Shown: positions 1 through 9,489 of the stretch, piece by piece
Layout: each line of letters opens with the position of its first letter
How positions within the stretch are numbered: the first letter of the stretch is position 1
From: Mantis religiosa
Taxonomy: Eukaryota > Arthropoda > Insecta > Mantodea > Mantidae
Length of the DNA stretch: 64,000 bases
NCBI GenBank assembly: GCA_030765055.1
Contig: CM060950.1
Span: 271,758,884 to 271,822,883, forward strand
Direction: 5' to 3'
Made by a program: the position numbers and the translations under genes
The notes under the pieces: model-generated
Database searches by the model: none
What the model saw: the letters and a program-made list of their open reading frames with translations, nothing else
What the model was told of the DNA's origin: nothing

Positions 1-1541
1 TGGCAGCAAAGGATAAATAATGCATCTGAGCTGCTTTAAAGTTAACTCCTCTAAATACTAATTGGTATAATTTGAAAATTCGCCCACTTTACATAAATGA
101 TACACAAATTAATTGGTCTTTAGCAGCATTAAATCTATGTTAGGAAATATAAAAATCAAACATTTCCATTTGCATTATGAACGATTACAGTACATCTGAG
201 GGCACTGCAAAGTTGTCGTTTGCGTTTGTCCTGAGGACTATTCTCGAATACCTGAAACTGCTGTTTACACGAACGTCATTTTCATTTGGCTGTTACATTT
301 CTGTATTTTTTTTAACAAATAAACACTATTCTCAAGGCGGAACTTGAAATCGCAAACTTTTACGCAGCAGAGCGCCCAAGGTAGGTGGGTAGCACAGATG
401 AATACCAGATTATCGACTCTGTGGTGGATATTGAAGCCGCATAGGGTACTCCTGGACCCTTCACACCCGGCAGCTATGGCCACCAAGGAGATTCGGTCGG
501 TACTGTAGTGAACTTCTATTGCGACAGAGCTATGGTGCAGTTTTCAGCGACTGATAAAATCCAACTTCTTTCGAAGTCACCTCTCGCACACTCATGAATA
601 GTTTACGGCACATTTCAGCTATCACATATTAGCATAATACGCGTCAAATTCCCTGAGGAAATGTGCGGTAAGCTATTCATCAGTGTGCCAGATGTGATTT
701 CGAAACAAGTTGACAGATGAATTTTTGAAAAAAAAATATCTCAAGAACCCACTAGTCAACTTGAAATTTTTCCTGTTAAATATGAATAATTATGACTCCC
801 ACTAAGCATTATAGCTTTAATATTCCTGTCGCAAATTAATATTTTTGTCCTTAAAAACAATTACAACTTTAATAAACGAGAGAGTGAGATCATTCAAAAT
901 GATCTCGAGGTTATACAACACATCTGTATTCCCTTTCCCTCAAGTTAGAATTCCAAAGCTTCTTACGGTAATAATTACAAGAAAGGTAACTTAACACTAA
1001 AGGAATGATTTTGTAGGTAGGGGAAAACAGGAAAGATACCATAAGATTCAGAGGAATTCAATTTGTTTGTACACAGAATGTTGAAAAATTCCCTGGAATA
1101 AAAGTGTAAATATCCAACAAAACACAACACTAAAGAAATGTGCATGTAAATTTTAAGCGAGGACACCAACAGCTATGTACAGAAAACAGCACTACTTCTT
1201 ACAAAAGAGAACAAAGCATCTCTGCTAATGGTTATAAGGTTATAAGAATTTGAACTTTCTATAGTATATACATTATTTTCAACACAAGTATACAAAAGTA
1301 AATTCAGAAAAAATCCTGAAATTTGTGATTGATTCATGATATAATAATGCATCAGTGCAGTGCAAATGTCACTTTAACACGTCACATCACTTTTCTAAAG
1401 CTATTTATTCCAATTTTTTGTGATGTATGACTTATATAACTTATATGACTTTAATGTCAATATGATCAAGGTCATCCTTAAAACATGTTAACTCTATATT
1501 CACTGAAGTGTTAAGTGACTCACAAGTTTTAGGAATAGACA

Positions 1542-1585
<44 letters not shown>

Positions 1586-2275
1586 AACGAAGAAGATGGT
1601 CAACAACCTATTGTTTATTATGAAGCCTTCATTGATTTTAGATCATGCCACAATGTCTTAGGCCCTAGCTGCAGCTGATATTTTACATATTTCAATAATA
1701 AGTGAAATGTTTGGAATGAAAATAAAAATCCATATAATGATATGATGATTATGATGGTGAAGAGCACACAATGACATTCGAATAATTTCTTGCAATGCAC
1801 AATTACACTTGAAACACGGTAAAGCTTTCACAGCAACAAAGCTTGTACCATCAGTTATTCAGATACATCATTTTGTGTGGTATATAGAATATTACATAGT
1901 GATTACTGCATTAAACAAGATAGAACAAACTGAGTTTTTGGAACCTTAGGTCATGATTTTTTATTTTCTACTAAAAGCTGTGACATCCTTCATCACTATC
2001 GAAGGTATACAGTGATGACTAAGGCATACCATTTGAGAATTTACAAATTATACACATTGGCTAATCTTCATTTAACCGATCAAGTTTACATAACTTTCAG
2101 GCAGGAGTACCTGAATACTGTACCAAATCACAGACACAGCTTTGATATTTCTGAAAGTTTGCAAGCTCTGTGTAGACTGACACGACGAAGCAAGTAATAC
2201 ACAAAGTAGACAGTTGAGAGTGTGATACACTCTCAAAAATAGAATCTGCTCTCTGAAACAAAATTGACAAACCTA
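1..2275. other. AT-rich intergenic DNA, no gene recognised
   Basis: Only short open frames (under 80 codons) occur here, without recognisable motifs, paired splice signals or similarity to known families. Apart from the TA dinucleotide run listed separately, I see nothing supportable. Introns of a larger host gene cannot be excluded from this window alone. Confidence 0.6.
1546..1582. repeat. (TA)n dinucleotide microsatellite
   Basis: An uninterrupted TATATA run of about 37 bp in an AT-rich neighbourhood. Simple sequence repeat, no function inferred. Confidence 0.95.
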
Positions 2276-2501
2276 CCGTGCTAGGGGTCCCGGGTTCGAT
2301 TCCCGCGGTTGGGGGTGGGGATTTTTCTCCGACCAAGATAATTCCCCATCTTCCCCAGAGTCTGGAAGTATGAATGAGAGTGTCAGTGTGTGCGTGATGT
2401 AATGATTAAAAACCAAAGATAACGAGTTAACACCTTCGTTATGTTCCAAAGGAGAACGGCCGCCGATATGAACATAATAGTTAAAGCAAACAAAAAAAAA
2501 A
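2276..2501 (+). mobile_element. tRNA-derived SINE fragment, 5' truncated
   Basis: A near-perfect RNA polymerase III B box (GGTTCGATTCC, 2,293-2,303) sits close to the left end, and the unit ends in an A-rich tail (C followed by ten A, about 2,491-2,501). Box B, unrelated body, then A-tail is the standard layout of a tRNA-derived SINE. No convincing A box is present upstream, so the tRNA-like head is probably truncated. No clear target duplication was found. It differs from the SINE family at 4,919, 49,697 and 51,214. Confidence 0.6.
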
Positions 2502-3053
2502 GACAAAAGAGGTTAGATATGTGAGGTTAGATTATGATCAGTGAAACTTCTTGACAGTTTTGTATACTAAAACCACCATCTATGCAACAAACTTTGCAAT
2601 GTTAGATCACAATACTAGGAATACAAGCTGTTTTCCAAAGCAGCAAATATGATACAACTACTCTGTAATAAAAATAGCTATGCTATCCATGTCTAAAACT
2701 ACTACGTATGCAGATTATAGCTCCATTTCATTAACAATGTACTGACATTGGCTCACATCACATTATATTATGTTTAATTTTTTCGGGCTAGATGTACTAT
2801 GAGGCCTGCCAACAAAACCGAACAACCGTAGCGGAACAAACCTTCAAAAACACGAGAGCTAGTATGAAAGTATGATTATAGTTAATATATAGAAATTTAA
2901 CATCTAAACCTATATGTAGGAGTTCCATTATCTAAATTTTTGAATTGCAACACTTTATTTGCAGTATAAAATCAGTAACCAGCGCTTAAATGTCTTTTGC
3001 TTACAGCTTACGATATATGTAAAAAATAACGGAACAAGCGGAATTGTAAATAT
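2502..3053. other. Intergenic DNA left of the LTR element
   Basis: AT-rich sequence with no recognisable gene. Its last four bases (ATAT, 3,050-3,053) are the left target-site duplication of the LTR retrotransposon that follows. Confidence 0.6.
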
Positions 3054-3323
3054 TGTTACCCAATCGTCGAGCATACGAGCAGCTGGCGGGAAGAAATGTC
3101 CAATGGAAGGGCACTTATGGCATCGAGGCCACCCCTACTAGTGTGACCGAATGGCTCTTGCTGTGGGAGTAAGGGGGATGAAAGCTGCTAGGCCACGCCT
3201 ACGCTAATGCGTGGCGCTAATGACCTGCCGAGTAGAGACCGGGTGTGGAGAGAAATAACCACAAACTTGGATGACCCTGATGTTTCGTTAATGGGCGGAA
3301 AACTCCAGACACTGCGATTTGTC

Positions 3324-3330
3324 TATATAA
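3324..3330 (+). promoter_or_regulatory. TATA box of 5' LTR promoter
   Basis: TATATAA about 185 bp upstream of the LTR AATAAA. The same element is conserved in the 3' LTR at 6,731-6,737, in an otherwise diverged background. Confidence 0.6.
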
Positions 3331-3513
3331 GCGATTCATTGGACAGTTTTGAGTCTTTGAGCTGTTCCAGTATTTTAACGCAAGGCTAGATGCGAGTGTG
3401 GTGTCCAACTGTGACAGACGAACTGGTGAAGTGCAATCGTGAATGTTGCATAATTGTGAGTGCTACGTAATTGTGTGTGGGACTTGTAAGTATACCAAGT
3501 GTAATTCGGCGGA

Positions 3514-3519
3514 AATAAA
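3514..3519 (+). terminator. Polyadenylation signal in 5' LTR
   Basis: AATAAA in GGCGGAAATAAAGAAC, present identically in the 3' LTR. It would mark the R/U5 side of the LTR. Confidence 0.55.
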
Positions 3520-3590
3520 GAACATTTTGAATCTGCGCAACTTGGCCTTTTAATTCTGCGAACGCACAAAGTCACAATTGTTGTCAGTGC

Positions 3591-4600
3591 GTGGTATATT
3601 ACGACATGGAGGCGGCATTGGAGAAGATTCTACAGAAAATAGACAATCTAACCGCCGAGATGAAAGAAATTAAGGCGGCTAACGACATCACCGAGAAGAT
3701 GGAACAAATGAAGTCTGAATTAACAACGAAGACGGAAGCTGCAAATAGGAAGTTGGCCACGACGATAACCGCGAAGATGACAGAATTAACGACGGAAATG
3801 AGAGCAGCGAACGACGACCTGGCCACGGAAATGAAGGTCGAATTATTGCAAATGAATGCTGCCAACGTGGCCCTCGCCGAAAGATTTGAAAAACAATTGG
3901 CCGGAGTAAAAGAGGATGTCACGGAATTAGAGGAGCGCGTCGAAGACCTGGCGAGCCGAGTTAATGAGCTGGAAGTGAAGGCCGACAGCAGCGTCAAGGC
4001 CCTGAACGCCATGGTAGAGGACGTTGGCAGGAGTTTGAAGAATTTGAAGGTCGATGCGCCGGGACGCGACACATCTCCCTGCGTCAAACCTCCCATATAA
4101 GACGGCTCGTCAACGTTCGAAGTCTTCCGCCTCCAGTTCGACACGGTGGCCAGGCACAATAACTGGTCACTGGAGGAAGAGGCCGCACCGCTAATACGCA
4201 GCCTCCAGGGACGGGCCCCAGAAGTCCTAAACGTGGTCCTTGGCGGCTACCAAGGATATCTGGGAGACCTTGGAGAACCGTTTCGGGAACCACCGCCTAG
4301 CCGCAGGCTATCGCAGTCTGCTGAAGACAGGGTCGCAACAGCCAGGAAAGAAGCTGCAGGAGTTCGCTCTGGAAATTGAGCAGCTGGCTAGCAAAGCCTT
4401 GGTTTACCTCCTACCAGAGTTCGTGTCCCGGGAAGCCGCCTACGCCTTCGTTGACGTGGTACGAGACACCGAGTTTCATCAGCGCCTAATGCTCGTCGAT
4501 TACACAACTATTCATGAGGCGCTAACGGTAGCAATGTAGTTGAAGGCGGCCAAGTTGGCGGTTACCCCGACGTAAAGAACCAGGAGTTTCCGCAACTCGG
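3591..4600 (+). pseudogene. Gypsy gag pseudogene (coiled coil plus capsid-like region)
   Basis: A reading frame from ATG 3,591 (an alternative ATG lies at 3,606) runs 169 codons to TAA at 4,098-4,100. It encodes a charged, heptad-like region rich in Glu, Lys, Ala, Leu and Met (repeated AAN..LAT..M patterns), consistent with a Gag coiled coil. The same frame resumes directly after the stop (STFEVFRLQFDTVARHNNW), a Gag-capsid-type block, so the stop is a point lesion. Near 4,235-4,245 the homologous sequence moves to another frame (WETLENRFG through LQEFALEIEQLA) and ends at TAG 4,537-4,539. Product would be the structural shell protein of the retrotransposon particle. With at least two lesions it cannot make a full protein. 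Confidence 0.8.
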
Positions 4601-4647
4601 GAGAATGAAGGCCAGCCTAGGGACGCCGGCGAAGACCTAGTGGCAAG

Positions 4648-4918
4648 TGTTGAGGGTGTGGAGAGCTGGGACACCTGGAGGGAGACTGCCTACACCAGGG
4701 AGAGCAGCCGGGAAACCAGTAAAGGTCGTCGTGGCGAGGGGAACATCGGTGCCATCACCAGCATCCCCTCGAGTGACACTGCGTACCGTCAGCCGGTGGA
4801 TCAATGAGAGCCTTATCACGGACAGTTGGGTGAGAGGGAAGGAGTGCCGCGTGCTGTCGGACACCGGGCCAGCCAGGACCGTCATCAGATATGACATAGC
4901 CATGGCTTTGCCGTCCAG
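4648..4918 (+). pseudogene. Gypsy nucleocapsid knuckle and N-terminal aspartic protease, broken
   Basis: A CCHC zinc knuckle (C-x2-C-x4-H-x4-C) is readable from 4,648, but the codon after its first Cys is TGA. The protease lies in another frame from about 4,770 (VTLRTVSR...) and keeps the catalytic triplet as LSDTGPA. The inverted copy at 48.9 kb has LVDTGAA at this place. In the parent element this domain processes Gag and Pol. Here the reading frame is cut after LPSR by a SINE insertion, so the protease is split into 4,770-4,918 and 5,180 onward. The knuckle stop, the frameshift and the insertion all argue that it is dead. Confidence 0.8.
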
Positions 4919-5166
4919 AAATGAAATGTGTAGTGTTTAACGCCCGCTTTTACTACATATGGCACCGCAGGCGGTGACACTGATGATGCATGAGATGAAG
5001 ATGGAGCACCGGTGGAATGAGATGATAGGGGAAACCGGAGGTCCCGGAGAATACCCGCCCCAACTCCGTGTTGTCCACCACAAATCTCATTTTGTGGTCG
5101 CCTGGGATCGAACCCGGGCCTCCTTGGTGAGAGCCAAGCGGTCTTACCATTTAGCCACGGCGTGGC
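4919..5166 (-). mobile_element. tRNA-derived SINE inserted in the protease
   Basis: On the - strand the unit starts with a tRNA-like head: an A-box-like TGGCTAAATGGTAAGACC followed by a B box GGTTCGATCCC. Its far end reads ...ACACTACACATTTCATTT. It is flanked by a perfect 13-bp duplication CTTTGCCGTCCAG at 4,906-4,918 and 5,167-5,179, the hallmark of LINE-mediated insertion. Related copies lie at 49,697-49,781 (fragment) and 51,214-51,521 (full length). It is younger than the Gypsy element it interrupts. Confidence 0.9.
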
Positions 5167-5179
5167 CTTTGCCGTCCAG

Positions 5180-5860
5180 GAAACCAAGCCAGCCATACCA
5201 GCTGATGACGACATCGGGCGAAACCTTGCCTGTGAAGAAGGAGGCTCTGCTGAAGCTGACCTTGGGACGGAGTGCCATGTGTCTGTGGGTGTCCGTCGCA
5301 AAGATGGCTGAGGAGGTGGTGCTAGGGCTGGATGCCCTCGGGAGCCACGAGGCGACGGTCGACGTCGACTGGAAGGTCCTGCGACTTAACGGAGAAGAGG
5401 TGATACTCCGGCAAACTGAAGAGCCCCTTGGAATCTGCAGAGTCGTCTTGAAGGAAGACGTGATTATACCACCAGGAGCGAGGTGGTGGTGTCGGTGCGA
5501 CTGGAAAGCGAACCAGGAACATGATGCTGGACCAGAAGACACCTGTACATGGACTGTCTTTAGCCAGGGCATTGTTGCCGTGCCGAGATGAGGTGCCAGA
5601 GAGACCGCTAAATTCAAAGGACACCGATCACGATGTCCAGGCCTGGGCGGAGTTTGGAACGTGCGACCCCGTGGTAAGCGTAACAGCAATCGAAAAGATC
5701 CAGTAGCCGGTACCGACGCAACACTTGGGGCCGCGGCTAGAAGGCTTACTGGAGAGGGCGGCCGACTACCTGACCGCAGAACAGCTGGAGAAGGTTCGGC
5801 AACTGCTGAGACGATACCAGCGTGTCTTCAGCCAAGGAAACGTTTCATTTAATTTTATGC
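5180..5860 (+). pseudogene. Gypsy protease C-terminal part and pol linker, broken
   Basis: The protease resumes after the SINE and matches the inverted copy closely (LPVKKEALLKLTLGRSA and, further on, a LGLDALGSHEATVDV block). A frameshift near 5,485 moves the homologous sequence from the frame ending at 5,591 into the frame of a VPERPLN...GTCDPVVSV block, the usual Gypsy segment between protease and reverse transcriptase. At about 5,740-5,850 follows LLERAADYLTAEQLEKV...YQRVFS, typical of the spacer just before reverse transcriptase. No RT motif (such as a YxDD-type motif) can be found after it. Confidence 0.75.
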
Positions 5861-6447
5861 CAGAGGTTTTACTTCCATTAGCCCTGGAACCGTAGAACCA
5901 AGGAACCGGGCCCCCTTCGTCCAGGAAGTTTCGGAGCTGGTCCGAAAGGGTGCCCGGCGCCTCCGTGGAGCTTTCCATATGGCAAGACCTAGAGAATAAC
6001 AAGCCCCCATCTGCTTCATTGGACTCAAGACGGAATGGAAGTGGATGCGCCACTTGCGCGCGCCACAAACCAAGTGTGAAGGCTACCGATATGACCTCGG
6101 TGGAGCCGTCTGCTGATCTAGCACACCTTCTACTAGCTATGCTGGCTAGTACGCGCGAGTATTAATGGCTTCCTTCAACCCCGTCTGGAGACGTACGCGA
6201 TCTCCAAGGGTATCGGGAACCACTGCCTCCTCGAGTCCAACCCAATCCGAACAATCCCTATCAGGGAGGGCCTTGAATGTTCGGCCCGAGGTTCCTCTAG
6301 TAATGTCAGAGATACCACGGGTGCTAGGGGTTCGTAGCGCCCGCATCAGGAAAGCTGTAGGGGACGGATCCCCTTCCATACGGGGAACCAAGGTAACAGA
6401 AATAAAAAATAAAAACATAGGGACGACCAGCCTTGACGTGGGAGCAT
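5861..6447 (+). other. Degenerate remnant between pol linker and 3' LTR
   Basis: About 590 bp where reverse transcriptase, RNase H and integrase would be expected but are not visible. Short open frames occur without recognised motifs. The last bases before the LTR, GTGGGAGCA, may be a poor polypurine tract. Confidence 0.5.
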
Positions 6448-6730
6448 TGTTACCCAATCGTCGAGCACACGAGCAGCTGGCGGCAACAGATGTCCAATGT
6501 AGGGGGACTTATGGCTTCGAGGCCACGCCTACTCGTGTGACCGAATGACTTGCTGTGGGAGTAAGGGAGAGGAATAGGCCTAGGCCACGCCTACGCTAAT
6601 GCGAGGCGCTAATTATCTGCGAGTAGAGACGGGGTGTGCAGAGATATAACTAGAAACTACTGGACCTGCCGCCTTAAAGGACTGTAATGTTTCGTTAATA
6701 GGCGGAAATATCCATATTCTGCGATTTGTC

Positions 6731-6737
6731 TATATAA
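6731..6737 (+). promoter_or_regulatory. TATA box of 3' LTR
   Basis: TATATAA at the position equivalent to 3,324-3,330 in the 5' LTR. Confidence 0.55.
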
Positions 6738-6927
6738 TCGATGCATTGGACGAGGCATACAGTTATGAGTCTTTGAGATGTTCCAGTATTTTAACGCAAT
6801 GCAATTAGCGAGTGTGTTGTGAACCTGTGACAGACGAACTAGTGAATAGCATTCGTGAGTGTTGCGTTATATGAGGCTACGTAATTGTGTGTGCGACTTG
6901 TAAGTGTGCCAAGTAAAATTCGGCGGA

Positions 6928-6933
6928 AATAAA
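6928..6933 (+). terminator. Polyadenylation signal in 3' LTR
   Basis: AATAAA in the conserved context GGCGGAAATAAAGAAC. This would be the working poly(A) signal of the original element. Confidence 0.55.
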
Positions 6934-6993
6934 GAACACTTTGTGTCTGTGCATCTTTGCTTTTTAGTTCTTCGAACCCACAAGTCACAATAT

Positions 6994-7528
6994 TACCACT
7001 GCTTAATTATTCCTGTTCTGGAATGGTTTTTCCTTTCTGGATATCTTGGGAAAGGAAAAATTTTTGTTTCCTCATTTCTCCCCCTGACAGGGCAGTCAGG
7101 CACAGTACACTTCCGTTTGAAAAGATACTTGCAGCCATATTCACAGATGAATAAGCCATATTATTGTTTCAAATTCGTAAAACCATCAGTACATCATCAG
7201 GGTAACCAACACATACACAGAAGAGATTGCTAATAAAACACATAATTTGGTAATTTCGATCTGTATTGGGTGAATTTTAGGAATTTAGGAACACTTCTGT
7301 CACTCTTTATTTCTGTATTCATTGGGTATTCTGGTACGTTCTATTATATTGTCAAACTCCTGTAAAAATTACAATTTATTACACTAAGCCATGCTATACA
7401 TCCGGAAGAGAGAGACATCTCCTGCCAGCGACAACATTTAATATTCATATACAGCGCTCAAGATGTACATTTCACACCCAGGTGTTTCGCGAAACTTAAT
7501 GCGGCAACGGAAATTTTCTCACTTGCCA
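6994..7528. other. Unique AT-rich DNA between the LTR element and the satellite
   Basis: No gene, repeat or transposon motif recognised. It separates the intact right end of the Gypsy element from the first repeat unit at 7,529, so on this side the array does not interrupt the transposon. Confidence 0.55.
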
Positions 7529-8040
7529 GGGGTAGACAGGTGGGTAGACAGGTAGACAGGTGGGTAGACAGGTAGGTCGACAGGTGGGTAGACAGGTAGG
7601 TCGACAGGTAGACAGGTATGTCGACAGGTAGAAAGGTAGGTCGACAGGTACACAAGTAGGTCGACAGACCGACAGGTAGGAGGACAGATCGACAGGTAGG
7701 AGGACACATCGACAGGTAGGTCGACAGTTAGACAGGTAGGTCGACAGATAGACAGTTAGGTCGACAGTTAGACAGGTAGGTCGACAGCCCGACAGGTAGG
7801 AGGACAGATCGACAGGTAGGTCGACAGATAGACGTAGGTCGACAGTTAGACAGGTCGGTCGACGGACGAGACAGGTAGGTCAACGGATAGACAGGTGGGG
7901 CGACAGATAGAGAGGTGGGTCAATGGATAGAGAGGTGGGTCGATGGATAGACAGGTGGGTGGACGGAGAGGCAGGTAGATCGACGGGTAGACAGGTAGAT
8001 CGACGAGTCGACAGATCGATCGACGGACCGACGGACCGAC
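7529..8040 (+). repeat. Satellite zone A: GACAGGTAG / GTCGACAGGTAG repeats
   Basis: Imperfect tandem units built from GACA, GGTA and GGTC words (12-mers such as GGTCGACAGGTA alternating with 8-mers such as GACAGGTG). From about 7,985 they mix with GATCGACGG and GGACCGAC words and grade into the next zone. They differ in sequence from the main satellite but share the 4-bp period and a G/A-rich + strand. Confidence 0.9.
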
Positions 8041-8970
8041 GGATCGATCGACGGACGGATGGACGGACGGATTGACGGATGGATGGATGGATGGGTGGAT
8101 GGGTGGCTGTGTGGATGGGTGGATGGATAGATGGATGGATGGATGGATGAACGGATGGATGGATGGATGGAGAGATGAAGGGATGGGGGGATGGATGGGG
8201 GGATGGAGGGAGGTATGGAGGAATGGATGGAGTGAGGGATGGAGGGAGGGGTGGAGGGATTTATGGATGGATGGATGGAGGGATGGAGGGAGGGATAGAG
8301 GGAAGAACGGAGGGAGGGATGGAGGGGTGGAGCATGGAGGGATGGATGGAGGGATAAAGGGAGGGATGGAGGGATAAGGGTAGGGATGGAAGAATGTAGG
8401 GTGGGATGAATGAATGGATGGAGGGAGGGATGGATGGAGGGAGGGATGAATGGATGGATGGATGGAGGGATGGATGGATGAATGGATGGATGGATGGAGG
8501 AATGAAGGGATGGAGGGATTGATGGAGGGATGGAGGGATGGAGGATGGGATGGAGGGATGGAGGGAGGGATGGAGGGGTGGAGGGATAGAGGGGTGGAGG
8601 GATGGAGGAATGGAGGGATGGATGGAGGGAGGGAGGTATGGAGGATTGGAGGGAGGGATGGAGGGGTGGGGATGTAGGGATGGAGGGATGGAGTGATGGA
8701 TGGAGGTATGGTGGGAGGGATGGAGTGAGCGATGGAGGGGTGGGGATGGAGGGAGGGATGGAGGGATGGAGGAAGTGGTGGAGGGGTGGGGGTATGGATG
8801 GATGGATAGAGGGATGGAGGGATGAAGGTAGGAAAGGAGGGAGGGGTGAAGGGATGGAGGGAGGGATGGAGGATTGGGGGGAGGAATGGAGGGAGGGATG
8901 GAGTGAGGGATGGAGGGATGGAGGAATGGAGCGATGGATGGATGGAGGGATGGAGGAACGGAGAGATTGT
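8041..8970 (+). repeat. Satellite zone B: GGAT/GGAG repeats
   Basis: Tandem GGAT, GGAG and GGG-containing words (GGATGGAGGGAGGGATGG style), nearly all purine plus T on the + strand and almost without CpG. It starts as GGAT/GGGT and becomes GGAG-rich around 8,160-8,960. The switch to GGAC-containing repeats at about 8,971 is abrupt. Confidence 0.9.
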
Positions 8971-9489
8971 GGGACGGACGGACGGAGGGACGCACTGACG
9001 GACGGAGGGACGGATTGACGGATGGACGGATGGACGGATGGATGGACGGACGGATGGATGGACGGACGGATGGATGGACGGACGGATGGATGGACGGACG
9101 GATGGATGGACGGACGGCTGGATGGACGGACTTGTGGTTGTACGAACGTGTGGATGGACGGACGGGTGGAAGGACGGACGGGTGAATGGACGGACTTGTG
9201 GTTGGACGGACGGGTGGATGGAAGGACGGATGGATGGACGGACGGGTGGAAGGACGGACGGCTGCATGGACGGACTTGTGTTTGGACGGACGGGTGGATA
9301 GACGGACGGATGGATGGACGGACGGGTGGATGGACGGATGGGTGGATGGACGGATGGGTGGATGGACGGATGGGTGGATGGACGGATGGAGGGACGGATG
9401 GACGGATGGGTGGATGGACGGACGGACGGGTGAATGGACGGAGGGGTGGATGGACGGAGGGGTGGATGGACGAATGGGTGGATGGACGG

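Larger units (their letters stand above)
3054..3576 (+). repeat. 5' LTR of the Gypsy element
   Basis: 523 bp, TG...CA ended, aligning along its whole length with 6,448-6,989. It contains a TATA box and an AATAAA signal in the expected order (U3, R, U5). Confidence 0.9.
3054..6989 (+). mobile_element. Ty3/Gypsy LTR retrotransposon, decayed, with nested SINE
   Basis: Two direct LTRs (3,054-3,576 and 6,448-6,989), each starting TGTTACCC and ending GTCACA, enclose relics of gag, a CCHC knuckle, aspartic protease and the post-protease linker in Gypsy order. The flanks carry a matching 4-bp duplication, ATAT, at 3,050-3,053 and 6,990-6,993, which fits a Gypsy integrase. The internal region is only about 2.9 kb including a 261-bp SINE insertion, so reverse transcriptase, RNase H and integrase are largely or wholly deleted. 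The two LTRs differ at many sites and by several indels, by eye roughly one change per seven to eight bases, implying an old insertion. No TGG primer-binding site directly follows the 5' LTR. A related but inverted copy lies at 47,686-49,100. Confidence 0.9.
6448..6989 (+). repeat. 3' LTR of the Gypsy element
   Basis: 542 bp, collinear with the 5' LTR but with small insertions, for example about 20 bp near 6,660-6,685 and a GAGGCATAC-type insertion near 6,751. It is followed by ATAT, the right half of the target duplication. Confidence 0.9.

Noticed and set aside
2290..2310. Genuine tRNA gene at the strong B box
   Set aside because: No A box, anticodon arm or foldable cloverleaf upstream, and the unit ends in an A-tail, so a SINE is the better call.
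3599..4159. 186-codon open frame on the - strand
   Set aside because: Exact antisense of the Gypsy gag coiled-coil region, with no motif of its own.
5090..5165. tRNA gene on the - strand
   Set aside because: A and B boxes are present, but they head a 248-bp unit with a 13-bp target duplication and relatives at 49.7 and 51.2 kb, so it is a SINE.
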